Shown one piece after another: positions 47,760 to 59,100 of a DNA stretch of 64,000 nt. The position numbers were made by a program, and so were the translations under genes. The DNA is from Ambrosia x helenae. Its lineage: Eukaryota; Streptophyta; Magnoliopsida; Asterales; Asteraceae. The notes under the pieces are model-generated. The model saw only the letters and a program-made list of their open reading frames with translations. It searched no databases and had not been told where the DNA came from. Numbering within the stretch: position 1 is the first letter of the stretch; each line of letters opens with the position of its first letter. The DNA lies in the NCBI GenBank assembly GCA_030844895.1, contig CM061228.1, positions 36,704,626 to 36,768,625 of the forward strand, read 5' to 3'.

Positions 47760-48898
47760 TTAAAACAAAGAGCTAAATTCAAAATCAGTGTCTACATCTG
47801 CCAGGAAATTCAATGACTGCGAACTTCCCCACTCTGAGAAAATATTTGATTCAGAGGTAACCGGTGAGATAAACGATGGTGAATAAACTTGTAATAATTC
47901 ATCATCAAAATTAGGAAACTGAAGTTGGTGGTAATCCTCCATGAGTCCAGATGATGTGGAAGGGAAGGAAAACGAAGATGGAGCCGTGATACTGTCACCA
48001 TCCAAGTTGGAGGTGTTCACACTCAGGTTGGCTCTTAGATTTGAGAGCGTCTCACGGGGACTTGGCGGTGATAGTTTCTGGTGGTGGGTTGGCATTGTTT
48101 CATATTTTCCAGGTGAAGGTGGCGGTGATGGTGAAGCCGAGTGGTTGCATGTGTGTTTCCCATTGTACGCGATTTCAAATTTTGTGGGGACGTCATCTTT
48201 TCTTTGCACTTGTTTTGTTGCAAAACAATTATGTGAGTTACGGTATGAGCATCTATAATAGCTTCTGCAAGACATAATAAAAATAAAGGTTAGAATATTA
48301 CGTTGCTAAACATATTATTATGGACCCAATCTTTTTTTTTTTTTTATAGAATGAGTCCCACAGTGGATCAGATTAAGTAAGGTAATAAAAGTTTACCTTG
48401 GAAATTTGGTGCCTTGTATGTCTTTCTGTCCATACTTCCTCCAATTGTAACCGTCATCATTGTTACAGTTTAACCCATTGTCATTGAATGTTCTAACTTC
48501 ATCTTCCCATGTTGGAGACCCCTTTCTGTGATCAAACAAGAAAAGAAAATATTTAGAACTTGTACATTCACACAATATTAATATGGGAGTGAAAATATAA
48601 GAATATCAAAATACCTCTTTTTGGAAATGACATTTTCGCCACTTCCGGGGCTGCCAAAGGATATGGATGATGATTCGAGCAGACTAGGAGCTGGAAGGGT
48701 AGGTGTGAGAGGCTGCCCAGAAGAGTCACCCAATTGGAGAGCGAAAAGAGCGTTCTCGTATGACGCTAAGATCTTCTGTATAAAGAAGTCTCTAGCTTCA
48801 GGTGAATGCAGACTGACCTTTAGCAGTTCAGCCATTTGCAGCCCTTGAGTTAGCTCATGAATCACTGTCTTCTCTTCATATGCACAAGCACTCTCCAT
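47760..48898 (-). CDS. WRKY transcription factor, group III (gene 2)
   Basis: Three exons on minus: 48615-48898, 48397-48525 and 47760-48264, giving 305 residues. Splice sites and intron phases are identical to the WRKY gene at 23488-24769, and exon 2 is 129 nt in both. The N-terminus has IHELTQGLQMAELL. Exon 2 holds WRKYGQK, and exon 3 gives C-X7-C-X23-H-X-C (first Cys in CSYRNSHNC), so it is group III and WRKY41/53-like. The C-terminal half closely follows gene 1 (PNFDDELLQVYSPSFISPV, acidic tail ending SSLF). It lacks the long Ser-Pro array of gene 1 and has only a short Ser/Pro stretch. It is intact, and likely a duplicate of gene 1. The role is predicted as a nuclear W-box-binding regulator of stress or senescence genes. 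Confidence 0.95.
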
Positions 48899-48936
48899 AT
48901 TGATCTTTTTAGTACAATTGTAGATGTAAAAATGGG

Positions 48937-49082
48937 TTGACTTTTAAAGTCAAAGCTAGTTTTTGTGAGGTGCTGGAGCTTGTATGATATGGAGATAGAA
49001 GTGTAATGAAAGGAGGGGAAGTAGATGGGCTTTATATATGTGTGGGAAGTTTAGTTAACTGTACAAGAGTCAAAGTTTGACC
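48937..49082 (-). promoter_or_regulatory. WRKY gene 2 promoter: W-boxes and TATA box
   Basis: W-box cores lie at 48937-48941 and 48949-48953 (inverted pair) and at 49069-49073 and 49078-49082 (second inverted pair). The second pair is followed by AAAGAAACCGAGT, as in gene 1. A TATA-like CATATATAAA (minus) is at 49031-49040, about 135 bases before the ATG. Confidence 0.65.
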
Positions 49083-49099
49083 AAAGAAACCGAGTGAAG

Positions 49100-49309
49100 T
49101 ATATAGTTTCCAATTGGCCGGTCAAACAAGTGAGCTCTAACACTCTAATAAAGTCTTTATATTTAAATCCTAATGACACGTTAAACTTAATTTATTTATT
49201 CATAATAACACACGCGTGAAATGACGAGTTAAAAACATTATTAGTTATTAATTAATTAATCAGATTAAAAATTATTCTTAGAATTCATAACACCACATAT
49301 TAGAGTTGC

Positions 49310-49347
<38 letters not shown>

Positions 49348-49671
49348 ATATTAGAGTTGTAAGGGGTGGACGGGGCACAACCATAATTGATCACGGGTAT
49401 ACCAGCACGGTAACACCGCTGTCGATAGTGGATTCGTGGACCGTTTCCTGGTTGTAGTTAACAGATGGCTTCACTGGAGTTTCTCTCCCTCTCACTATAT
49501 CTCTCCCTGTTGACCGTCATTGATCACCACTACATAAAAAAAATCGGCCAGATGATGTCGAAGAGAAAAAAAAAAATTACAGGGAGATGAGAGGAGATGG
49601 GTATGAGTGTTGCAAAACTATAGTTGAGAATGTGAGTTCTAGAGAGTGAGAGAGAGTGGGAAAGGGTAATA

Positions 49672-49720
<49 letters not shown>

Positions 49721-50298
49721 CTTTCTCTTGACAAAATCATAAGATTTTTTATTTTATATATAGTAAAATAAAGATAAAGATAAAGATCATAAATTAATAA
49801 AGAGAAAGTATACGATATAAAGTCCCTTAACATAAGAAGTGTATGAAGCCATCAGAGATTGACATATGTCAATTTAACCTAACCACAGTTAACCCCCAAT
49901 TAAACCTATTTTCCTCTTCCCTGTTTTGAAACAAACCAATCTAGATCTAGCCACCACAACCAACACCACCACCACCACCGCCATCATCATCATCATCATC
50001 ATCCCCCACCTCTTTAACCCGATGCCACCCCATGACCTGACGTAGCCACCATCGGAAGCCACAACTGAAACAAACCCACCATTTTGGTCAGAACAGCAAC
50101 CGCACTCAAAAACCAACAATCACCCAACCGGCCCTGTTCAAGAGCAATGAAATAACTCATCAAACCACTTCTCGTTCATACCTGACGAACCTGAGTGCCC
50201 TGCCGCAGCTCCGCCTCTGTCCACCGCGACTCCGACCACAACCACCACCACCCCCTCCACTCTACCGATTCCGATTGCAAATCCCCAAATTTATTCCG
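49100..50298. other. Non-coding, simple repeats, possible Harbinger-like end
   Basis: It contains a 31-base A run (49316-49346), an (ATT)n array (about 49671-49719) and a CAT/ACC-rich stretch (49945-50003). At 49365-49460 the text TAAGGGGTGGACGGGG, followed by CAGCACGGTAACACCG, resembles the left end of the small element at 52948 (CAGCACGGTAATACCG). Its right end was not found. No intact gene. Confidence 0.4.
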
Positions 50299-50451
50299 AT
50301 TGATCCAAGTGCAGCGATTTGGGGTTCAGTTCTTGCAGCATCTAGACTTCATGGAAATGTTGAGCTTGGTCAACAAGCTGTTCAACATTTTGGTCAAAAC
50401 TTTAGCCACTGGAACGAGTCTGGATTAACAAGGAAAGTGATGAGAGGATAG
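50299..50451 (+). pseudogene. PPR protein fragment (E-motif region)
   Basis: The plus frame reads IDPSAAIWGSVLAASRLHGN, then VELGQQAVQHF, and ends at TAG 50449-50451. W-G-x-x-L-x-A-x-R-x-H-G-N-V-E-L-G is the hallmark of the E motif at the end of plant PLS-type pentatricopeptide proteins, organellar RNA-binding and editing factors. About 50 codons remain, with no repeats upstream. It is probably captured or retroposed debris. Confidence 0.65.
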
Positions 50452-51511
50452 TGGTGTGAAAAAGATTTTCAGGTTTGAGTTGCATTGAGTTAAGGGGTGC
50501 GTTTGTTTTTTATGAGTGAATGTGATGAGTGCGTTTGTTTTTGTGAGTGAATGTGATGAGTGCATTTGTTTCTTTTTGTTGGTGATGCTAAGGTGTGTTT
50601 AATTATTTGGTAAATGGGCGTTTGATTTTGTTTGGGTTTTGATGAGTGCGTCCAAAATTTTCAATGTGTGCTTCCAAATTTTTTATTAAGTGCGTCCAAA
50701 ATTTCAATGAGTGCGTCCAAATTTTCAATGAGTGGTTCCAAACGTTTTAATGAGTGCGTTTAATCGATTTCAATTGTTGAAAATTTTTGTGTAATCATTC
50801 AGAATGGTTTAATCGATTTCAATTGTTGAAAAATTTTGTTTTGATTGTTTTTTGTTGTTACGATTTGAAAAAAAAAAATTAGACGTTTTTTTTCATAATT
50901 TACCCTTGTTTAGTTTAACCCAAGTATGATTAGGGTTTTTAATCTGGATCCAACCATCTTGTTAATCTAATGGCTGAGATTACTTCTTACGCTTCTTACG
51001 TTAAGAAACTTTATATGTTATCTCTCCCTTTCTGTCAATTCTCTCTCATATGAAATAATAATTTCACGTTTATCTCTTATTTATTTTCTTAATTAATTTT
51101 TTTATATTTTCAGTTCTTTAAAACCATTTAATATTTTATTAATCAAACAAATATATATTAAATTTTCTAACCTAATAATAACCTAATAATAGAGAAAAAA
51201 AAATTGTTCTAACCCATATGATACAGAATTTTATAATGATATCTTTAAATTAAATGAAATTATAAATGAGAATTTTGTTTTCATCCAGAGCAGAGTAGGT
51301 TAAAACCAGTCGTTTCTAAAAAGCTAAACCTTCAAAACGAACGCCTCAATCACGCCTTGCCTTGGTTGCTTCTGTATCTCCTCCTCACTCAAACGTACAT
51401 TCTCTCTTTAGTATATATTTTCATTCTTATTCACATGATTAAAATTATTGCTTTGTCATATCATTAAGTACATTAATTTCTATGATACATGGTAACGCAC
51501 ATATTGTCACT
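50452..51511. other. Non-coding with GAGTGCGT-type short repeats
   Basis: At 50490-50770 units such as GAGTGCGTCCAAAATTT and GAGTGAATGTGATGAGTGCG recur irregularly. The rest is AT-rich. No gene recognised. Confidence 0.45.
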
Positions 51512-51790
51512 TAACCCAGTTGGTTGAGGGCCTAAAGTTTCTTATGGGAGACTTGGGTTCAATTCCCACTAGCTACATTTGGAGGACATTGGTGGAGGAA
51601 AATGAGGGATGACCCGACCATTGGCTTGAGTTCGAGTCCTGATCCCGACCGGTTTTACCAACTATTTCACCGTCGTGCCTTCGGGCGGGTGAGTAGTCGG
51701 GTTTTCCCGGGAATTGGTGGCCCGGGTACACTCGAGTACCTGATTCGCCAAAAAGGTGCCTGAGATTGCTCGAAATTGATTCGTTGGCCG
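51512..51790 (+). mobile_element. tRNA-derived SINE, same family as 30521
   Basis: A tRNA-like head (CCCAGTTGGTTGAGGG; B-box-like GGGTTCAATTCCC) leads into the shared body (GGTTTTACCA, CCGTCGTGCCTTCGGGCG, GGGTTTTCCCGGG) and TTGGCCG near the end. The target duplication could not be identified with certainty. Confidence 0.8.
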
Positions 51791-52052
51791 TTTATTATTT
51801 CAGTCTGTCACCATCTCTTTAAAAAAAAAAAAACAAAAAGCTCCGAAAATATTACCTAGTTTACAAATATATTTAAAACAATTTACGAAAAGAGAGATGA
51901 GTGTGTTAAAATAATGAGGAATTAAGTCACGTGACCACTAACACTCTGAGATAAATATATCTTATTACTTCATAATATTTTATAATTTTCTCTCTTCTAT
52001 TTAACACGATGTCTTTGTTCCATTTATTATTTCAGTCTGTCACCATCTCTTT
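51791..52052. repeat. 30-bp perfect direct repeats bounding 202 bp
   Basis: The 30-base block starting TTTATTATTTCAGTCTGTCA is present at 51791-51820 and at 52023-52052 without mismatch. The first copy is followed by an A run and the second by GG plus a long T run. This could be a long target duplication of a retroposed sequence or a local duplication. Confidence 0.75.
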
Positions 52053-52944
52053 GGTTTTTTTTTTTTTTTTTTTTTTTTTTTCAGAAACATCGCCGGCAAT
52101 ATCCACAGCCACCAACTCAAATTCAGAGCGTCTAACGAACACGCGTTTCCCGGTCAGTGAAACCAAGTAGAAAATATTTTTTTCCAAAACAAAGTGATAT
52201 GTATTTGCAGTGACGAAGCTTGAAATTTAAGATTGAGGGGGCCGAGAGTCACGACATCCAAATTTATGTAATATCAAGTCAAATCGGTGGGAGTCGGTAA
52301 TGATTTGTTTCACTCCCACATGGCGACCAAACAACACAAAGTAATGTTTTGTTTTATTCCCACATGGCAGCAAATCAAGATATGGAATGGTAATGATCCA
52401 TTACATTACCTTGTCCATTCCATTACCTCATATCAAACAGACCCTTAGGGTGAAGGTAGTGAGTGGCGGTGGTTGGTGGCGGCGACGGTGGTGGGTGGTA
52501 GCGGCGTCGGTGGTGGGCGACGATGGTGGTCATGGGAGATGGTGGTCGATGGTGACGGTGGTGGTGGGTGGTGAGTTTGGTGTTGTTAATGAAAGATGAA
52601 TGAGTGATGGAATGAAAAAAAATATGGGGTGGATGAAATGGTTTTGAGGTAATTGAATGCCTTGTGGAATTGATGATTCCCTTCATTTGACCAACCAAAC
52701 ACATTATTTTTCATTAACTAACAATGGTTCATTCCATTCACCATTCCATTCCATCATACCAAACACTAGCTTAAAGATTTAAATTTGGAAGGAGTATCAC
52801 CTTAAAAGTGAGAGTTTATTACAAATATATGCACTCATAAAAATATTTTTGTACATTGTTGGTAGAGAGTGAGAGTATAGATGGGAAATGAAAATAGATG
52901 AGTTAAGCTAGAAGGATAGAATTTTTAGTGTTCAAAAATGGATA
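52053..52944. other. Non-coding, GGTGG-rich stretch
   Basis: A T run at 52055-52080 is followed by a GGTGG/GGCGG-rich block (52455-52575). Flanks contain CCATTCCATTAC-type motifs near 52420 and 52735, suggesting an unidentified MITE. At 52210, CAGTGACGAAGCTTGAAAT resembles hAT-type ends. No gene. Confidence 0.35.
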
Positions 52945-52947
52945 TAA

Positions 52948-53590
52948 GGGGGGATGAGGCGCTATTAAAATTGGGCACGGATACCTCATTAACAGCACGG
53001 TAATACCGCCGCCACCCGTGCTGGTAGGGCTCCTGTGGACCTTTTTCTGGTTCCATCTAACGGGCTGGTAGTGTGGGACGGTGCAAACTTTTAGGTAATA
53101 TTTATTCCTTTTTGACCGTTTTATGTTTGTTAAATGTGTTTGACTTTCAAACGGTCATATTTTTGTGACCGTTTTTATCTTTAGGTTTTATAAATACAAT
53201 TCATTCCCACGGTTTTCAATCAAAAACATAGAAATCTTAATCAATACTTCTAAAAAATGTATGATATTGACGTAGAAGATATTCAACTAATCGTTCCCCC
53301 GCTCGAGGTCCACCCGATCTTACAATCAAGCGATAGCCTTGAGTTTCTGACGGACCTTTTAATATTGTAATTTTATTTTATTTAGTTTAATAATATGTTT
53401 AATTAATATGTTTAATTAATGTTTCTTTTAAAAAAATAATAAAAAATAAAGATTTCAGTGAAGTGAATCAGTGGAGTGCTGCCTACAAAAAACTGAATCA
53501 GTGAAGTAAATCAGTGAAGTGATGTGGCAGTGCAGGATTGGTTGAAATCAGTGAAAGAAAAAGAAAAAACTAGTCGCACCCCTTTCACCC
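52948..53590. mobile_element. Small Harbinger-like non-autonomous element (tentative)
   Basis: The target duplication TAA is on both sides (52945-52947 and 53591-53593). The ends are imperfect inverted repeats (GGGGGGATGAGGCG against the complement of the right end, GGGTGAAAGGGGTGCG). Inside are a TATAAATAC box (about 53200) with a short ATG frame (MYDIDVEDIQLIVP) and repeats of AATCAGTGAAGT near 53460-53520. A partial relative may lie at 49365. Confidence 0.5.
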
Positions 53591-53660
53591 TAACATAACT
53601 TAGAGCATTCATTGTGAACCCTACAAACCTGCCATCTCAAATGCATAATTTGTATATCTA

Positions 53661-53832
53661 TCTACTATAATAAACAAAGCCTAAAATTCTACATGTCATT
53701 CAATGAGGGCAAACTTTTTTTTTAAAAGGCTTAGTTCAGTGGAAATCCTTGTACAACCCTAATCTAGCAGTCTCAAGTTCGAATCCCTACCTACACACTT
53801 ATGTCCTCCTTGCCTAAGCTCAAACCGTCACG

Positions 53833-53867
<35 letters not shown>

Positions 53868-54172
53868 TAATGTGCATGGATCGAACCTGTGACCTACCCC
53901 CAGGATGAAAACTCCTAAGGGAAAACCCACCCTACCTCAAACCAGCTGGGCTGGAGATCATTGGCGGACAAACTTCTTCTTGAGTGTGTCATATGGCATG
54001 CCATATTATTAGTGATTTAAAATAAATAAAAAAAATATTTCTCTCTCATGTGCATGCCACATGGACTTTTCTCTATGTTTTTCAAACGCTGATAACTTTT
54101 TTATATGACATTGTTTTGGAAAAACAATTATACTAAACTAGTTTATACCGCGGAAGCGTCCCGAGGTTGAAA
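53661..54172 (+). mobile_element. Helitron remnant related to 39858-40636
   Basis: A 5'-like end TCTACTATAATAAACAAAGC follows A. Shared blocks with the Helitron at 39858 include CTCTCATGTGCATGC and CTGATAACTTTTTTATATGA. A GC-rich CCGCGGAAGCGTCCCGAGG occurs near 54147, but no clean CTRR end. It is interrupted by SINE sequences. Confidence 0.5.
53728..53965. mobile_element. Two SINE-like units in inverted orientation around poly-T
   Basis: The plus-strand unit (from 53728) has A-box-like TTAGTTCAGTGG and B-box-like AGTTCGAATCCC. The minus-strand unit (from about 53965) has CCAGCTGGTTTG and B-box-like GGTTCGATCCAT. They are separated by 30 T (53837-53866), which is the A tail of the minus unit. 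Confidence 0.55.
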
Positions 54173-54654
54173 AATCTAAAATGATGTGATAAAACATAAG
54201 TTTTTATTAAGTTTAATTAAAAGATGTTGTCGGTTAATTTCTTAACAATAATCTAAATAAGGTTAATAAAAAGATGTCGGTTTAGTCAATTGTTGCTCGT
54301 AATTCCTCAATCGCTCCGTTCCACTTCTCCTGAAAAGATTCAAATAAATAAATTATGAGATTAAAAAACCCTAGATTTAGTTAAAAAAAATAACTACATA
54401 TACAAGGAAGGAAGGAAGTACATACTGAAAATCAATATCATTGTGTTCTTGATGCTTGATTATTATTTCTAGGGGAAATGGAATTAAATAATCCAACTTT
54501 GGGAGGTTAGAAGGGAAAAATCCCAACTTGAAACTTGTAAGATAACAGTCCCAACTTATCAATGTTTTTATTTTGTTGGTCACAAACTAACCGGGTTAGT
54601 TTTTAACAGACCCAGTTAGTTTTCTGGCTAAAAATGTAATTTTTAAATGACCAA
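54173..54654. other. AT-rich non-coding stretch
   Basis: Contains a short GGAAGGAAGGAA run near 54402. No gene or terminal repeats were seen. The retropepsin/RT fragment begins right of it. Confidence 0.4.
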
Positions 54655-56185
54655 GGACCGTCAAGGAAACAGTAGTATAACTTCCCCGACAGTCGTTTCA
54701 ACATCTGATCGATGAATGGAAGCGGGAAGTGATCCTTTCCGGTGGCATCATTGAGCTTGCGGTAGTCAATCAAACTCTCCACCCCGTGACAGTTCTCGTA
54801 GGAATCGACTCATTTCTATCATTCGTGACCACCGTCATGCCGCCCTTCTTGGGCACGACGTGCACAGGACTAACCCAAACAGTTACCGAGATCGGATATA
54901 TCAATCCAGCATCAAGCAATTTAATGACCTCAGACTTAACAACTTCTTGCATGTTCGGGTTCAGACGCCTCTGGTACTGCGCACAAGGCTTATGGATATC
55001 TTCCATCAAGATTTTATGGGTACAGAATGAGGGATTAATCCCTTGATGTCCATAATCTTCCAGGCGATTGCCTTTTTATGAAGTTTCAGTATACGGAGCA
55101 ACTCGCTCTTTTCAACTGCAGATAAAGAAGATGAAATGATAACAGGCAGACGACCCTTCTCGTCAAGAAATGCATACTCCAGATGCGGTGGGAGCTCCTT
55201 CAGCTCCAAAGATGGTGGATCCTCAACAGACGGCTTCGACTTATCACTCTCTTCACGCTCAATCTCTACGAAACGCCCCGGGCTCTGGGAACTATCATCA
55301 CCGATCTGATAGACCGGCTGCTCATCTCTATGGCCCTCCTTCATAATGCCATCTAAGTCCCCACACAACAGATGTGTGCCCGAAACATCCCCCTCTAGCG
55401 TGCCTAGAAAGTGAGAACTAACACACTGGTCTACTATATCAAGATAGTATAGTGTGTCATCCTGACGCTCGGGATGACGCATCGACCTTTGAACATCAAA
55501 AGTCACATGCTCATCATTCACCCAGAGTGTGATCTGGCCCGCAGCCACATCAACAATCGTCCTAGCCGTGTTAAGGAAAGGACGTCTCAGGATCAGAGGC
55601 ACTTTAGAGTCCTCATCCATATGAAGGATGACAAAATCCACCGGGCATACAAATTTGTCAATTTTGACAAGCATATTTTCAACAAATCCCCGAGGATATT
55701 TGATTGAACGATCAGCAAGACGAATACTCATCCTGGTGGGTGAAGGCTCACCCAGATCCAGTTTCTCAAAAACCTTATAAGGCATAAGGTTAATGCTCGC
55801 ACCCAAGTCTGCCAGTGCATTACTAACAGACATGTTCCCTATCAGACAAGGGATGGTGAAACTACCTGGATCTCCCATCTTCATGGGCAGCCTATTCTGC
55901 AGAATTGCAGAGTAGTTCTCGTTCAGAAGCACACAGGACATGTCCTCAAGTTTTTGCTTGTTTGTGAGGATGTCCTTCAGAACTTGGCATACTTAGGCAT
56001 CTAGCCCAAGGCTTCCACAAACGGGATGTTTATGTGGTGCTGCTTGAACAGCTCAAGAAACTTCCCATACTGGGCCTCGTCCTTTTGCTTTCTAACTCTA
56101 CCAGGATATGGAACAGGAGGAGTGTAGTCAGTGACTGGCTTCGGCAACTGTGCTGTACTTGTTGGGACTCGCCTAGCGTGCACCT
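54655..56185 (-). pseudogene. Athila/Tat-type gypsy fragment: gag tail, retropepsin, RT start
   Basis: On minus from 56185: a gag-to-pol linker, then a retropepsin-like domain with ALADLGASINLMPYK (about 55770-55810), in which DLGA stands at the active site as usual for the Athila/Tat lineage. Then comes the N-terminal part of reverse transcriptase (LLDAGLIYPIS, PVHVVPKKGG) ending just after the first catalytic Asp motif (FLDG) near 54658. Breaks: TAG near 56000, a one-base frameshift near 55975, and another near 54777. RNase H and integrase are missing. The right end is cut by the gypsy LTR at 56186, which inserted into it. Confidence 0.9.
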
Positions 56186-59100
56186 TGTAACAACCGGCAA
56201 AATTAAGGTAATTCCGTACTAATTAATTAAACGCAATTAACGTAATTACACGTAATTATGTGCTGATTATTTAACTACGGCCTTAGAAAGATAGAAGTTC
56301 CCAAATAATGCATAGGAATGCATAAGTTTAATAGCAAAGCATGATAGGATCATGCGCAAGCAAATCTATCCGGTACGGACACTGGCGATTACCCGGTAAA
56401 AATTAAATAAGCGAAACGAACTCCGGACACCCGGAATATAAAATAAATAATATTTTCACAAAATATAATGAGTTTTGGAAACCAAAAGCCATACGTGAAA
56501 GCTTATTGTCCAAATCTCCCGGTAACGAATGAAGTGCGCGTACCGCACCCGATACGCGCGTAGCACGTAATTTCACCCGGCAAAAGCCGAAATAAATTAT
56601 CAGTAATTTAACTGGGCAAAATTTAAGGAATATTAATGGTATTTTAATATTCGGGTGACACACGGTTAAAAACCCAAGAATACCCGGACGGTACCCGAAA
56701 GAGATTAACTTAAACATAATATGGGATAATATTTAGCAAAGTGGACCCCACCAAACACCCCATGGGGGCCGGCCTATGGCCCACTCAAAATATTAATATC
56801 TTTTGTTATCTCATTTAAACCCTTCACATTCTTAATCCAATTATTTGAAACACTAATCATGATCATGCATGGACTCTCATTGGCCAAGAAAACTAACTAA
56901 TCCTCTCCTCTCTCTCTCTCTCAAACTCGGCCAAACACCCTCATTATAATCTTCCAAGGATCTCTTCCATATCTAGTAAAATCCTCTAAATCCTTCCAAG
57001 ATATTACATAATCTAAGAAAGATAATAGGTGATCTTTGCAAGATTTGGAAGTGAGATTATAACCCACTTGAGAGCACTTAAACAAGATCCCAAAAATCTT
57101 CTTCTTCCTTCTCCTTGTGGCCGTGAGTTTGCACCTCTACATTAGCATTTCTCTTTCAATTTTTATACTTCCAAATCACCTCTAGATCATCATCCTTCAA
57201 AACCCCCTTTGTGTGTTCAAGAGCTTGGAGCTTAACCCACTTGGAAGAACACATTAAACCTCACCCAAATCCAAGATTTTTGTCTTCCCTAGCCTTGAGC
57301 TAGTAGTAAGTATTACATTGTTTTTATCCTTAAATGTTCATGTTTTGTGCTATTGAAAGCAAGTTGTACATTAATGGGTAATAAAATGGATTTTATTAAG
57401 TTAATGTGTTTTGTTAGAATAAAAATGGATGAACAATAATATGGATAAATCTTGGATTTAATATTATTAATATGATATTTGAAGAAAATGTAAAAATATG
57501 AACATACTCTTGAGTTGGGTGATGATTGGGACATGATTTTTGAAAAAGACTTGAATGTGATCAAAGATGATTTTAATCATCATAAGATGATAAGTTAATG
57601 ACAAAAATGGATTAAAATGGGTTAAATAACCATAGATGAAAAAGTTCCATATTCAAAGTCCACTCACTTGAATGAGTGAAAAATTGATGTTTTGGATAAA
57701 AGTATGGAACAAACATGTTAATGACATCTAGGATGGATTATAAGATCATTAAAAGTGAAATGAAGTAAAAACAACTACGCACCATGAAAATGGGTCTTCA
57801 AAGTCCACTAATTTGGGTGAAAAATGCTAACTTTGGAAGTTAGAGTAGAAAAATGCAACATTTGAAAGTTAAGGGACTAATGTTGTAACTTTGAAAGTTA
57901 GGGGACTAAAATGAATATTTTAGAAACTATTAGTCCAAAAATGCAATAATGGAAAGTTTGGTGTCAAAAGTATAAGTAATAATTTTCCAAGGTTGATTTG
58001 GTAAATACTAGTAACATACTTGGGTATTTTGTATAAAAAGTGTATTTTTATAAAAGTGGAAGTTATGAAAATATGGACTTGTATTAACACAAGGATTTTT
58101 ATAAAAATAGAAGATTTTAATAAAAATGTTGAACAAAGGTTGAAACTTGAAAAACTTATACAAAAATGGATACTTTTATATAAATGGGAATATAAAAGTA
58201 TTGGAAACATTTTTGGGTTACAAGTTGGACAAGTTGGGCTAAAACCTACAAAGTATATTTTTCCAAGGAAATAAACGTTCGGAATCGGAAGTAGGAATAA
58301 CACTTCCATAAGAACGCGCAATGGAAACAAATATGAAAAACGCTAACTAACGCACTTAGTTACATGAGCTAACGTAAACGGACATATGAGAAAAATACCA
58401 TTGCGGCAAGATGAAAATAAATATATATATATTTTAAGAGATAAAATATATATAACAAGGGTGAAACGTGCGAAACACTTTCCTAAGTGTAGAAAGAATA
58501 TTCGTGGGGAAAGGAAAACACAACGTAACGAATTAAAAACGCTAAACGACACATGAACTTAACAAGTAGTATCCACGCGATGGTATATGTACATATGCTC
58601 GTTTTCGACGAAATTCTAGTATATCTATTTGAATGGGAAAATAGATATGCGAGAAGGAAAACCGAGACGAGTAGGTGAAATATACCTATGAACGTATGAG
58701 TGACCGACAAGATCCTAGTACATTTATTTAAATGGGAAAATAAATGTACGGTGTGGTGAGTCTAGTCGGGCGTTAGAAATATGTTACCAAACGACAAGAA
58801 CTTAGCATATTTATTTGAATGGGAAAATAAATATGTGGCAACGTGAGTCGGGTCGGATAATAAGAAATCACATTATATCGAGCGAAACGATCCTAAGTAT
58901 AATTATTTAAATGGGAAAATAATTATACGTTGGGTAGAGTCGCGTCGAGTATAATATTGTACAAGTCACAAAGAATATTAATAAGAATAATATATGACTT
59001 GTAAGGAAAGGGTAATCCATCGCCATTGAACCTAGGATACGAAACTATTAAACGGGAATTGGGATAAAGACGTGGTCGGGAAGTTGGTGTACAACTTGCC

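Noticed and set aside
49889..50119. Minus-strand frame with Met and Val runs.
   Set aside because: Simple CAT/ACC repeat translation without a conserved domain.
54729..55046. Plus-strand 105-codon frame.
   Set aside because: Antisense to retropepsin/RT of the Athila-like fragment.
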